From: Streptomyces sp. NBC_00289
GTDB lineage: Bacteria > Actinomycetota > Actinomycetes > Streptomycetales > Streptomycetaceae
Reading direction: 5' to 3'
Length of the DNA: 64,000 nucleotides
Assembly (NCBI RefSeq): GCF_041435115.1
Contig: NZ_CP108046.1
Location: forward strand, 5,642,001-5,706,000
Below the pieces are notes generated by a model. The model had not been told where the DNA came from. It searched no databases and saw nothing but the letters and a program-made list of their open reading frames with translations. The position numbers were made by a program, and so were the translations under genes. Below are positions 23,090-31,568 of this stretch, one piece after another (within the stretch, counting starts at the first letter, position 1; every line of letters begins with the position of its first letter).

Positions 23090-24190
23090 ATGTCCGACTT
23101 CGTACCCGGGCTCGAAGGAGTCGTCGCGTTCGAAACGGAGATCGCCGAACCGGACAAGGAGGGCGGCGCCCTCCGGTACCGGGGCGTCGACATCGAGGAC
23201 CTCGTCGGTCACGTCTCCTTCGGCAACGTCTGGGGACTGCTCGTCGACGGAGCCTTCAACCCCGGCCTGCCGCCCGCCGAACCGTTCCCGATCCCCGTGC
23301 ACTCCGGCGACATCCGCGTGGACGTCCAGTCGGCGCTCGCCATGCTCGCACCGGTGTGGGGCCTGAAACCCCTTCTCGACATCGACGCCGGGCAGGCCCG
23401 CGACGACCTGGCCCGCGCCGCCGTCATGGCCCTGTCGTACGTCGCCCAGTCCGCCCGCGGCCAGGGCCTGCCGATGGTGCCGCAGCGCGAGATCGACAAG
23501 GCGCAGTCCGTCGTCGAACGCTTCATGATCCGCTGGCGGGGCGAGCCCGACCCCAAGCACGTGGCCGCCGTCGACGCGTACTGGACGTCCGCCGCCGAGC
23601 ACGGCATGAACGCCTCCACCTTCACCGCCCGGGTGATCGCCTCCACGGGCGCGGACGTGGCGGCCGCCCTGTCCGGCGCCGTAGGGGCCATGTCCGGGCC
23701 GCTGCACGGCGGGGCTCCCTCCCGCGTCCTCGGCATGATCGAGGAGATCGAGCGGACGGGGGACGCGGAGGCGTACGTCAGGCAGGCCCTGGACCGGGGC
23801 GAGCGCCTGATGGGCTTCGGCCACCGCGTCTACCGCGCCGAGGACCCGCGTGCCCGCGTGCTGCGCCGTACGGCCCGCGAACTGGGCGCGCCCCGCTTCG
23901 AGATCGCCGAGGCCCTGGAGAAGGCCGCCCTGGAAGAGCTCCACAACCGCCGCCCGGACCGGGTCCTGGCGACCAACGTGGAGTTCTGGGCCGCCATCAT
24001 GCTGGACTTCGCCGAGGTGCCGGCCCACATGTTCACGTCGATGTTCAGCTGCGCCCGTACCGCGGGCTGGTCGGCCCACATCCTGGAGCAGAAGCGCACG
24101 GGCCGGCTCGTCCGCCCGTCCGCCCGCTACGTGGGTCCCGGGACGCGCGGGCCGCAGGAGGTCGAGGGGTACGGGGACATCTCCCGCTGA
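23090..24190 (+). CDS. citrate synthase-like protein (second citrate synthase, type 2)
   Basis: The 366-residue protein carries the citrate synthase landmarks: LRYRGVDIEDL, the catalytic His in EHGMNASTFTARVI, the second His in GPLHGGAPSRVL, and MGFGHRVYRAEDPRA. The acidic third catalytic residue would lie in the TNVEFWAAIMLDF region. The family condenses acetyl-CoA or propionyl-CoA with oxaloacetate. Streptomycetes usually carry this shorter paralogue besides the main enzyme, so a 2-methylcitrate or condition-specific role is possible. ATG follows GAGGAG. A large hairpin 40 bp after the stop terminates it. Confidence 0.9.
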   Translation: MSDFVPGLEGVVAFETEIAEPDKEGGALRYRGVDIEDLVGHVSFGNVWGLLVDGAFNPGLPPAEPFPIPVHSGDIRVDVQSALAMLAPVWGLKPLLDIDAGQARDDLARAAVMALSYVAQSARGQGLPMVPQREIDKAQSVVERFMIRWRGEPDPKHVAAVDAYWTSAAEHGMNASTFTARVIASTGADVAAALSGAVGAMSGPLHGGAPSRVLGMIEEIERTGDAEAYVRQALDRGERLMGFGHRVYRAEDPRARVLRRTARELGAPRFEIAEALEKAALEELHNRRPDRVLATNVEFWAAIMLDFAEVPAHMFTSMFSCARTAGWSAHILEQKRTGRLVRPSARYVGPGTRGPQEVEGYGDISR

Positions 24191-24230
24191 CGCCGAAGCA
24201 CGACGGGACGCGCGGGACGCGGAAAGCAGG

Positions 24231-24301
24231 CGACCCGCGAGCTCGGTCCTCCGCCGTGAGGCGGGGGAGCCGGCCGGACTCACCGGCGAGCTCGCGGGTC
24301 G
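24231..24301. terminator. large hairpin with 15-bp perfect stem, bidirectional
   Basis: Arms CGACCCGCGAGCTCG (24231-24245) and its exact complement (24287-24301) enclose 41 bases with a smaller stem (CCGCC-GTGA-GGCGG at 24251-24264). The hairpin can end the citrate synthase message on the plus strand and the small minus-strand transcript that starts near 24446. Confidence 0.8.
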
Positions 24302-24381
24302 GGTGACTGCGTTGGATTTAGGCCGGCTGCGTGTGACGCGCACACGCTGGCCTGACACCGCAATGGATGGATGACGGGCCG

Positions 24382-24420
24382 CTAGCCCGCAGCCACCTCA
24401 CGCGTCCGGGTTTCACTCAT
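24382..24420 (-). CDS. 12-residue ORF (MSETRTREVAAG) with near-perfect Shine-Dalgarno
   Basis: A minus-strand ATG at 24420 opens a 12-codon frame ending in TAG. It is preceded by AAAGGAGGTGATC (24427-24439), complementary over 13 bases to the 3' end of 16S rRNA, far better than any other site in this window. The peptide is Arg/Thr-rich with no runs of one amino acid, so classical attenuation by one tRNA is not obvious. It has its own promoter and a downstream hairpin. Function unknown; it may be a leader peptide, a small regulatory RNA with an ORF, or a ribosome-capturing element. Confidence 0.6.
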   Translation of the reverse strand: MSETRTREVAAG

Positions 24421-24452
24421 GTACCCGATCACCTCCTTTCAGCGTTGCAGCC

Positions 24453-24481
24453 ACCCTAAGAAGCGATCGGGCACCGATCAA
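24453..24481 (-). promoter_or_regulatory. vegetative promoter with internal palindrome for the small minus-strand unit
   Basis: Reading on the minus strand, -35 TTGATC (24476-24481) and -10 TAGGGT (24453-24458) are exactly 17 bp apart, close to the HrdB consensus. A perfect inverted repeat GATCGG-TGC-CCGATC (24465-24479) fills the spacer and overlaps the -35 box, a classic operator position. Confidence 0.7.
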
Positions 24482-24498
24482 CAGGTTTTTCCGAGATG

Positions 24499-24528
24499 TT
24501 GACCGCCGGACCGGCCGTGCGGTTTTCT
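24499..24528 (+). promoter_or_regulatory. promoter of the GNAT gene, probably leaderless
   Basis: TTGACC (24499-24504) and TTTTCT (24523-24528) are 18 bp apart, and a GTG start follows six bases after the -10. That predicts a message beginning at or near its start codon, as is common in Streptomyces. Confidence 0.5.
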
Positions 24529-24534
24529 GCTGCG

Positions 24535-24999
24535 GTGTCTGATCTTCGAACAGAGCCAGTTCTCCGCATGGAGCCGGTCGCGGGCGACGCCATGATCGAG
24601 GAGTGGCGGCACGTCCACAACGTCGTCGTGCCGCCCGCCGCCATGAACCTCGACGAGGCGCGGGAGCGCGCCGGACGCAACCACCTGGAGAACGCCTACC
24701 TCGGTGACGTCCTGGTGGGCTGCTCGACCGTACGGCCGCCCGTGGGCGAGGACGCGGTGGCCACCGTCATCGCGCGCGTACTGCCCGGATTCCGGCGCCA
24801 GGGCTTCGGGACGGCGCTCTACGACAAGGGCCTCGCGCACGCGCGCGTGCTCGGCGCCCGGGTGATCGAGACCTGCGTCCTGGCCGTCAACGAGGACGGG
24901 GTGCGGTTCGGGAGGGCGCGCGGCTTTGTGGAGACCGACCGGTATGTGCTGGACGGGGAGACCGCGGAGTGGCTGGACATGCGGCTGGAGCCGCGGTAG
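24535..24999 (+). CDS. GNAT-family N-acetyltransferase
   Basis: This single-domain acetyltransferase of about 154 residues has motif A (VIARVLPGFRRQGFGTALYD), where the Q/RxxGxG/A loop binds acetyl-CoA pyrophosphate, and the C-terminal NEDGVRFGRARGFVETDRY strand. The acceptor substrate is unknown. GTG at 24535 was chosen because a promoter sits directly before it; an ATG at 24496 in frame lies upstream of that promoter. It is divergent from the small minus-strand unit. The residues C-terminal to motif A look complete. Confidence 0.85.
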   Translation: MSDLRTEPVLRMEPVAGDAMIEEWRHVHNVVVPPAAMNLDEARERAGRNHLENAYLGDVLVGCSTVRPPVGEDAVATVIARVLPGFRRQGFGTALYDKGLAHARVLGARVIETCVLAVNEDGVRFGRARGFVETDRYVLDGETAEWLDMRLEPR

Positions 25000-25177
25000 G
25001 CGGCGTCCATGACCTGGGGCAGGACCCGCTGGTGACAGGCCGTAGCGTTTCCGGCGCACAACGATTCCCTCAATCTTGCGGGAACTCGGTGTGTGCTGCG
25101 TCACGTTCCAGTTAGATGATTGCAAGTGAGCGAACCGACGCGCCGTACGTGCGGACGCAGCTTGGCAGGGGGTCCAG

Positions 25178-26584
25178 GTGAGTGCTTCCCGGCGTAGTGG
25201 GACCACCGACGAGCTCGGTCCGGACGAACCCGGGCGCGAAGGTCCCGAGGGACCCGGTGGTTCGGATCTTCTTGCCGCCCTGCTGGACGGCATGGACGCG
25301 GCCCTGTGCGCCTTCGACGCGGACGGTGTGGTGACCCACTGGAACCGGGAGGCGGAGCGAATTCTGGGCTGGACCGCGGCCGAGGCCGTGGGGCGGCACG
25401 GGTTCGCCGGGTGGGCCGTACGCCGTGCGGACGCCGAGGAGGTCCAGGGGCGGCTGATGTCCTCCATGCACGCGCCCGGCCGCCAGGTGCACGAGTTCGC
25501 CCTGCTGACCAAGGACGGCGGGCGGGTGCTCGTGCGGACGCAGTCCGCGGCCGTCCGCGGGCCCGACGGGAAACCGGCCGGCGTCTACTGCGCCTTCAGC
25601 GAGGTGCACGCGCAGATCGACCTGGAGCGCTCCATCGCGTTGAGCGAGGCGCTCCTGGAGGACGCGAGCTGGGGTGTCGTGCTGGTCGACGTCGACCTGC
25701 GGCCCGCCGTGGTCAACGCGCACGCGGCCCAGGCCCTGGGCATCGGGCGGACCTCCGTGCTCGGCCGGCCGCTCGGGGACCTGCTCGCGCAGGGTGTGGA
25801 GGATCTGGAGAGCGCCCTCACCCACGTGCTGGCCGAGGGAGCGCCACCGGCGCCCGCCGAGATCTGGGTGAGCGTGCGCACGCCGGAGGGCGAGCAGCGG
25901 CGCTGCTGGCGCAGCGGCTTCCTGCGGCTGGCCTCGCCGCTCGCCGAGGAACCCGTGCCGCTCGGCGTCGGCTGGCTCTTCCAGGACGTGACGGAGAACA
26001 AGCAGAGCGAGCAGGAGGCCGCGCTGCTGAGGTTCAGAACCAACCAGCTGCACCGGGCCGCGCGGGCTGCCGCCGAGTGCGAGGACCCGCGCGAGGCGGC
26101 CACCGTCCACCTGGACTTCGCGCTCGCCGGGTTCGCCGACCACGCCGTGATCGACCGGGTCGCGGGCGGCGCGCTGTCCGACGCGGAGGCCGCGGCGCCG
26201 GTCCGGCTGGTACGGATCGCCGCCACGCCCTCCGGGGCACCGGGCCCGAGCCTGCTCACCGGGCAGGCCGGGCTGCCCGTGCGGTACGGGCAGGGACATC
26301 CGGCGTTGCAGTGCGTGGAGCGGGCCGGTTCGGTGCGGGCGAGCGTCGGCTCCGTACCCGCCGACCAGGCCCGCGAGTGGGCCCTCGCCCGGCAGTGGCC
26401 GGGCGACGCGGTGCACGCCCTGTGCGCGGTGCTGCGCAGTCGGGGCCGGACGCTGGGCGTCGTCACGTTCCTGCGCGGCGCCGGCCGCAGCCGGTTCGAG
26501 CGGACCGACGCGACCTACGCGGAGGACGTGGCGGCCCGCATCGCGGCGGCACTGGACCTGGCGGGCGCGGCGGAGGAGGAGTAG
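25178..26584 (+). CDS. PAS/GAF sensor protein without an output domain
   Basis: The 468-residue soluble protein has a PAS domain at about 30-140 (MDAALCAFDADGVVTHWNRE, AERILGWTAAEAVGR, LTKDGGRVLV) and a second PAS domain at about 155-285 (GVVLVDVDLRPAVVNAHAAQ, GVGWLFQDVTENKQSE). A C-terminal GAF-like region ends in SRFERTDATYAEDVAARIAA. Such modules usually precede a PP2C/SpoIIE phosphatase or a kinase, but here the chain stops after GAF. It may therefore act by partner binding. The GTG start is preceded by AGGGGGTCCAG. It is convergent with the SIS gene. Confidence 0.8.
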   Translation: MSASRRSGTTDELGPDEPGREGPEGPGGSDLLAALLDGMDAALCAFDADGVVTHWNREAERILGWTAAEAVGRHGFAGWAVRRADAEEVQGRLMSSMHAPGRQVHEFALLTKDGGRVLVRTQSAAVRGPDGKPAGVYCAFSEVHAQIDLERSIALSEALLEDASWGVVLVDVDLRPAVVNAHAAQALGIGRTSVLGRPLGDLLAQGVEDLESALTHVLAEGAPPAPAEIWVSVRTPEGEQRRCWRSGFLRLASPLAEEPVPLGVGWLFQDVTENKQSEQEAALLRFRTNQLHRAARAAAECEDPREAATVHLDFALAGFADHAVIDRVAGGALSDAEAAAPVRLVRIAATPSGAPGPSLLTGQAGLPVRYGQGHPALQCVERAGSVRASVGSVPADQAREWALARQWPGDAVHALCAVLRSRGRTLGVVTFLRGAGRSRFERTDATYAEDVAARIAAALDLAGAAEEE

Positions 26585-26664
26585 CGCAAGGGCCGTTCCG
26601 CGGGGCGCGCGGGACGGGTGCCTGAGTGCGTGGCCCCTGTTCGGCCGGTGGCAAGCCCCGTCGG

Positions 26665-27420
26665 TCAGTGGTGGTAGAAGATCCGGTCGCCGTACTCCTC
26701 CATCACCCGGTTGTTCCACGCGTGGCCGCCGTCCACGTTGCCGGAGCGCAGGAGCGGGGGTTCGACGCCGCGGTCGGCCAGGGAGCCGGCCGCCGTGGCC
26801 ATGACCGCCTGGAGGAGGGCCGAGGTGACGACGGTGGAGGCGGGGGCGAAGGGGGCCGGGACGGTGTCCACGGTGAGTTCCGCGTCGCCGATCGCGATCT
26901 TCGAGTCCAGAACGATGTCGCAGTGGTCCTTCAGGTACGTCCCGGAGACGTGCCGGGACCTCGTCTCGGTCGCGTACGCCACCGACGTCACGCCGATCAC
27001 CTTCACGCCCAGCGCGCGGGCCTTCACGGCCATTTCCACGGGGAGCGCGTTGCGGCCCGAGAGGGAGATGACCACGAGGGCGTCGCCCGCCCGGAGCGGT
27101 GAGCAGTCCAGGACGGCGCTCGCGAGGCCGTCCACCCGCTCCAGGGCCGAGCCGAGCGTGGCCGGCATGACGTCGACGCCGACGACGCCGGGGACGACGA
27201 GCAGGTTCATCAGGGCGAGCCCGCCGGCCCGGTAGACGACGTCCTGCGCGGCGAGCGAGGAGTGGCCGGCGCCGAAGGCGAAGAGGCGGCCGCCGGCGGC
27301 GACGGTGTCGGCGAGGAGGACGCCGGCGGCGTCGATGCTGTCGGCCTCCTCGTCGCGGACCCGCCGCAGCAGGCCGATCGCGGCGTCGAAGAACTGGCCG
27401 GCCAGCGTGTGGTCGCTCAT
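26665..27420 (-). CDS. SIS-domain phosphosugar-binding protein (UPF0309 type)
   Basis: The 251-residue protein has one SIS domain: LFAFGAGHSSLAAQDVVYRA and DALVVISLSGRNALPVEMAV are the two phosphosugar-binding loops, and VKVIGVTSVAYA follows. A C-terminal LLRSGNVDGGHAWNNRVMEE region is characteristic of the UPF0309 group. Relatives are sugar isomerases, MurQ-like etherases and sugar-responsive regulators. Here no kinase or transport partner is next door. It is divergent from desR over about 270 bp. Confidence 0.85.
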   Translation of the reverse strand: MSDHTLAGQFFDAAIGLLRRVRDEEADSIDAAGVLLADTVAAGGRLFAFGAGHSSLAAQDVVYRAGGLALMNLLVVPGVVGVDVMPATLGSALERVDGLASAVLDCSPLRAGDALVVISLSGRNALPVEMAVKARALGVKVIGVTSVAYATETRSRHVSGTYLKDHCDIVLDSKIAIGDAELTVDTVPAPFAPASTVVTSALLQAVMATAAGSLADRGVEPPLLRSGNVDGGHAWNNRVMEEYGDRIFYHH

Positions 27421-27688
27421 ACGGGGCCCTTCCGAGCGTCGGAGGTCTGTGTCGCGGATCACGGTGGATCACGGTGCGGTCTGGACCAGTGTGGTGTCAA
27501 TACGGCCGCGCGGGGCCGCCGGTCGTCCGGCGGCCGGGGCGGCCGGACACGTGTGTGTACGCGCCCGTAACTCCCCGGTTTCGACGGCGCGGCACGGTTG
27601 TCAGTGCTATGCGTCAGAATTGGGTCCAGGGCCAGCGCACGCGCCGCGGAGCCGTCGCGCTTCCGGCAGAGCTAATCGAGGGGCACGT

Positions 27689-28381
27689 ATGTCCGGACTG
27701 ATCGACACCACGGAGATGTATCTCCGCACCATCCTCGAGCTGGAGGAGGAAGGTGTGGTCCCCATGCGCGCCCGGATCGCCGAGCGGCTCGACCAGAGCG
27801 GGCCGACGGTCAGCCAGACGGTGGCGCGGATGGAGCGGGACGGCCTGGTGTCCGTCGCCAGCGACCGCCACCTGGAGCTCACGGACGAGGGCCGCCGCCT
27901 GGCCACGCGGGTGATGCGCAAGCACCGCCTCGCGGAGTGTCTGCTCGTCGACGTGATCGGCCTGGAGTGGGAGCAGGTGCACGCCGAGGCGTGTCGCTGG
28001 GAACACGTGATGAGCGAGGCGGTGGAGCGGCGCGTGCTGGAGCTGCTGAGGCACCCGACCGAGTCGCCATACGGGAACCCGATCCCGGGCCTGGAGGAGC
28101 TGGGCGAGAAGGACGGCGCGGACCCGTTCCTGGACGAGGGCATGGTGTCGCTGGCCGATCTCGACCCGGGCGTCGACGGCAAGACGGTCGTCGTGCGCCG
28201 TATCGGCGAGCCCATCCAGACGGACGCGCAACTGATGTACACGCTGCGCCGCGCGGGTGTGCAGCCGGGCTCGGTGGTGAGCGTGACGGAGTCGGCGGGC
28301 GGTGTCCTGGTGGGCAGTGGCGGTGAGGCGGCCGAGCTGGAGTCGGACGTCGCCTCGCACGTCTTCGTGGCCAAGCGCTGA
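27689..28381 (+). CDS. desR: iron-dependent repressor, DtxR/IdeR family
   Basis: This 230-residue repressor uses Fe2+ to shut off iron-uptake genes such as the desferrioxamine cluster. It keeps every metal ligand at DtxR numbering: M10, C102, E105 and H106 for the primary site, and H79, E83 and H98 for the ancillary site. The N-terminal winged helix (RIAERLDQSGPTVSQTVARM), dimerisation domain and C-terminal SH3-like domain (GSVVSVTESAGGVLVGSGG) are intact. ATG at 27689 follows GAGGGG. No iron box is visible in its own promoter region. Confidence 0.96.
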   Translation: MSGLIDTTEMYLRTILELEEEGVVPMRARIAERLDQSGPTVSQTVARMERDGLVSVASDRHLELTDEGRRLATRVMRKHRLAECLLVDVIGLEWEQVHAEACRWEHVMSEAVERRVLELLRHPTESPYGNPIPGLEELGEKDGADPFLDEGMVSLADLDPGVDGKTVVVRRIGEPIQTDAQLMYTLRRAGVQPGSVVSVTESAGGVLVGSGGEAAELESDVASHVFVAKR

Positions 28382-28959
28382 CCCGGGCGCCGACCGGCGC
28401 GAGAGCGGCCGTCGTCCCGGCCGTGGGTCGTCAACTGGCGGGGCGGGCGGGGCAGTTGTGATCCGCCGTCGGGTTCGACCCCGATGCCGTCGAAACCGAG
28501 ATTGAGTGTTCCGAAGCGCAGCGCTCGAACGCTTCGCGTGCGAGGCTGTCGCGTGAGGCATATGACCCGAGGGGCTCTGGGCCATGGCTCTGGGAGCGTG
28601 GTTCTCGGGCCGAGGAGGGGGCGGGAGGATGCGTCGCAGACGAACAGAGGGCCCCGGCGCCGTGTGGCGCCGGGGCCTGTCCTCCCCTGTGCTGACCCGG
28701 AGCCCCGAGCTCCCAGGGTCATTCCCCGCGGACCGGTTTCCCCGAGCGGTCCGCCTCCCGTTGGAGATCTCCCCGCGGCGGCGGCGATCATTCCTTGAGG
28801 GGGGTCACTCGAACGAGGGGTGTTGCTCGCAGAAAGAGCATTCTCGAATACCTATTCGATAGCCTGCGGGGTGACGGGTCAGGCGGGGCGTGCGCTACAA
28901 GGATGTGCACAGAACACCGGCAGGACAGCGGTACGCGAAGCTAGGGGGGTGCCAGGACC
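28382..28959. promoter_or_regulatory. 578-bp intergenic region with SOS-box-like palindrome
   Basis: No gene is convincing here. The notable site is TCGAATACCTATTCGA (28844-28859), a perfect palindrome of the form TCGAAT-N4-ATTCGA. It differs from the actinobacterial LexA box TCGAAC-N4-GTTCGA by one symmetric base pair per arm and lies about 100 bp before the hydrolase start. A CGAAGCG...CGCTTCG repeat lies at about 28512-28536, and a strong hairpin lies at 28650. Confidence 0.5.
28650..28677. terminator. strong hairpin terminator downstream of desR
   Basis: A 12-bp perfect GC stem (GGCCCCGGCGCC and complement) closes a GTGT loop. It lies 268 bp after the desR stop, so it ends either a long desR 3' UTR or an unrecognised transcript. 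Confidence 0.75.
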
Positions 28960-29913
28960 ATGGCGCGACGCATCGACGTGACCGGGGCGGGCGGCGTACG
29001 CCTGGCGGCCTGGGAGTTCGGGGACCCTCCCAAGGCCGACCCGGCGAACCTCGTACCGAACCAGCCGGGACCACCCGACGGGTCCGCGCCGCCCGACGGG
29101 TCCGCGCCCGCCGGCCGGGCCCTGCCGGGGGAGCCCCGGCACACCCCCGGCGTGCTGTTACTGCACGGCCTGATGGGCCGTGCCTCCCACTGGGCCTCCA
29201 CCGCCCGCTGGCTCTCCGAGCGGCACCGCGCCGTCGCCCTCGACCAGCGCGGACACGGCCAGAGCGACAAGCCGCCGCGGACGTCCTACACGCGTGAGGC
29301 GTACGTCGAGGACGCCGAGGCCGCGGTCGAGCAGCTCGGCCTCGGCCCCACCGTCCTCATCGGCCACGCCATGGGTGCCCTGACCGCCTGGCAGCTCGCC
29401 GCCAAACGCCCCGACCTGGTCCGCGGGGTGGTCATCTGCGACATGCGGGCCTCCGCCCTCGGCGCCGCCTCGCAGCGCGAGTGGGAGGACTGGTTCAGGG
29501 CCTGGCCCATGCCCTTCGCGACCCTCGCCGACGTGCGCAAGTGGTTCGGCGAGGACGACCCCTGGGTGGAACGCCCCAACCCGTCCCGTGGCGCGTTCTA
29601 CGCCGAGGTGATGCAGGAGTCCCCGGACGGCTGGCGTCCGGTCTTCGAGCCGCAGCAGATGCTCGAGTCCCGCGAGACCTGGGTGTTCGACGCGCACTGG
29701 GAAGAGCTCGCCCAGGTCCGGTGCCCCACCCTGGTCGTCCGCGGCCTCGACGGCGAACTCGGCCGGGCCGAGGCGCAGGAAATGGTCCGCGTCCTCCCCC
29801 GCGGGGAGTACGCGGAGGTCGCCGATGCCGGCCACCTCATCCACTACGACCAGCCGGAGGCCTGGCGCGCGGCCATCGAGCCCTTCCTCGACGGCGTGCT
29901 CACCTCGCCGTAG
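28960..29913 (+). CDS. alpha/beta-hydrolase-fold protein lacking the catalytic Ser
   Basis: The 317-residue protein has the fold's landmarks: VLLLHGLMGRASHW with the oxyanion HG, ALDQRGHGQSDKP, a late Asp in RGLDGELG, and the catalytic His in DAGHLIHYDQPEAW. The nucleophile elbow, however, reads GHAMG, with Ala137 where Ser (or Asp/Cys) is required. The base call GGC CAC GCC ATG GGT is unambiguous. Residues about 25-55 are a Pro/Gly-rich insertion with a short tandem repeat (PPDGSA). It is probably a binding or scaffold protein rather than a normal esterase. A LexA-like palindrome precedes it. Confidence 0.85.
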   Translation: MARRIDVTGAGGVRLAAWEFGDPPKADPANLVPNQPGPPDGSAPPDGSAPAGRALPGEPRHTPGVLLLHGLMGRASHWASTARWLSERHRAVALDQRGHGQSDKPPRTSYTREAYVEDAEAAVEQLGLGPTVLIGHAMGALTAWQLAAKRPDLVRGVVICDMRASALGAASQREWEDWFRAWPMPFATLADVRKWFGEDDPWVERPNPSRGAFYAEVMQESPDGWRPVFEPQQMLESRETWVFDAHWEELAQVRCPTLVVRGLDGELGRAEAQEMVRVLPRGEYAEVADAGHLIHYDQPEAWRAAIEPFLDGVLTSP

Positions 29914-29978
29914 GCCGGGCGGGCAGACCGCGCGGGCCGGACGGACCGGACACACCGGCAGGCGGGAAAGGGCGGCGG

Positions 29979-31568
29979 TCAGCCCTTGCTGACAGCCGCC
30001 AGGATCTCCGGCAGCCGCCGGGCCGTGCGCGGGGCGGCCAGCCGCAGGCCGAGCAGCGTGAGCGCCGCACCGTATCCCGCTCCCGCCGGCAGCAGCAGCC
30101 AGGCCCAGGTGTCGCCGACGGCGCTCACGTTCAGCCAGATCGCCGCCGCGATGAGGGGGGCGCACAGCAGTGCGGCCGCGACCATGCCGCCGAAGATCGC
30201 GATCCAGGCCAGCCCCGCCTGCCCGGGAGCGACGTTCTTGTAGCCCTCCTGCGGGATGGAGTACGGGAAGCGGGCCGACGTCCAGGCGCCGGTCGCCAGC
30301 ATCGCGCCGAGCAGCGCGAAGGACAGGCCGAGCGCCTCCGGCAGCTTCCGCCAGTCGCCGAGCAGTGCCGTCGTCAGCACGGTGACCAGCGTCGCGTACG
30401 GCAGGGTGACCGCCAGCAGGGCCAGCGCCCGGCCGCGCAGCTCCACGTAGGCGTCCCGGGCGGAGGAGATGGTCAGCGCGACCATCCAGAACGCGGAGGT
30501 GTCCTGCCCGAACTGGTTGTACATCTGGATGCCGAGCATTCCGGCGGCGAAGCAGGCGAAGTAGATCGAGCCGGTGCCCTGCAGCGCGTTGAACACCGGC
30601 ACGATCAGCCCGATGGCCAGGGACGTCACCCAGGCCGCCTTGGTCTTGGGGTCGCGCCAGATGTAGCGCAGGCTGCGTTCCATCACGGTGCCGGTGCGCC
30701 CGGCGGGCAACAGCCGGGCGAGACCGCTCGACGTCCGCTCGCGCGCGGGGGAGTCGGCGGACTGGAGGGTGGACCCGTCGGGCGCGGTCATCAGCCGGGT
30801 CAGATGCCGCGACCACACCGCGAGGAGCGCCACCAGCGCCCCGGCGCCGAGCGCGAGCTGCGCCACCGCGACGCCGTACGACCCCTCGCTCGCCGAGTCC
30901 ACGGCGCCGATCGCCGACGCGGGCGGCACCCAGCGCAGCACCTCGGCGGCCGGATCGAGCTGCGCGAGGCCGGAGGAGCCCAGCCGCTGCGCCCCAAAGT
31001 TGACCAACTGCGCCCCGACGGCGACGACCAGCCCGCTCAGCACCGCGAGGTCCCGGCCCCTGCGACTGGTCAGCAGCCGTACGTTGGCGGCGGCGACGGC
31101 CCGCGCGAGGGCCACGCAGACCAGCAGCGCCAGCACCACACCGACGACGCCGACGACGTAGGCGGCACCGCCGTGTGCGAGTGAGACCACGGAACCGGCC
31201 AGCAGGCACAGCGTGAACAGCGGCCCGATGCCGACCAGGGAGGCCACCAGCAGCGCCCGCACCAGCGGCCGGGGCCGCAGCGGCAGCATCACCAGGCGGG
31301 TGGGGTCCAGGGTCTCGTCGCCGCTGGGGAAGAACAGCGGCATCACCGCCCAGCCGAGCGCCAGCACCGCGACCAGCGGCACCACCACCGACTCGGCGTG
31401 CGCGTGCCCGCGCAGCGCGATCAGACCGAGCAGTTGCAGCGCGGCGACGAGCAGGGTCACGACGGCCGACGCGATGTACGCGGCCCGCCGTCCGCCGGAC
31501 TGCCTGAGCCCGTTGCGCAGGAGCGACAGCTTCAGCCGTACGACGACCGGGGTGACGTCGGCGCTCAT
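29979..31568 (-). CDS. ABC-2 type exporter permease
   Basis: The 529-residue membrane protein has about 12 hydrophobic segments with a cytosolic loop of charged residues near the middle (ERTSSGLARLLPAGRTGTVM), consistent with two fused six-helix ABC-2 halves. Its ATG overlaps the TGA of the ATPase gene upstream, so the two are co-translated as one transporter. The loop IWRDPKTKAAW is seen in Streptomyces ABC-2 transporters. Substrate unknown. It is convergent with the hydrolase gene across 65 bp. Confidence 0.85.
   Translation of the reverse strand: MSADVTPVVVRLKLSLLRNGLRQSGGRRAAYIASAVVTLLVAALQLLGLIALRGHAHAESVVVPLVAVLALGWAVMPLFFPSGDETLDPTRLVMLPLRPRPLVRALLVASLVGIGPLFTLCLLAGSVVSLAHGGAAYVVGVVGVVLALLVCVALARAVAAANVRLLTSRRGRDLAVLSGLVVAVGAQLVNFGAQRLGSSGLAQLDPAAEVLRWVPPASAIGAVDSASEGSYGVAVAQLALGAGALVALLAVWSRHLTRLMTAPDGSTLQSADSPARERTSSGLARLLPAGRTGTVMERSLRYIWRDPKTKAAWVTSLAIGLIVPVFNALQGTGSIYFACFAAGMLGIQMYNQFGQDTSAFWMVALTISSARDAYVELRGRALALLAVTLPYATLVTVLTTALLGDWRKLPEALGLSFALLGAMLATGAWTSARFPYSIPQEGYKNVAPGQAGLAWIAIFGGMVAAALLCAPLIAAAIWLNVSAVGDTWAWLLLPAGAGYGAALTLLGLRLAAPRTARRLPEILAAVSKG

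Noticed and set aside
28460..28500. GGTTCGACCCC looked like a tRNA T-arm
   Set aside because: No acceptor, D or anticodon arms can be folded around it; the same string also occurs at 52160 without a tRNA.
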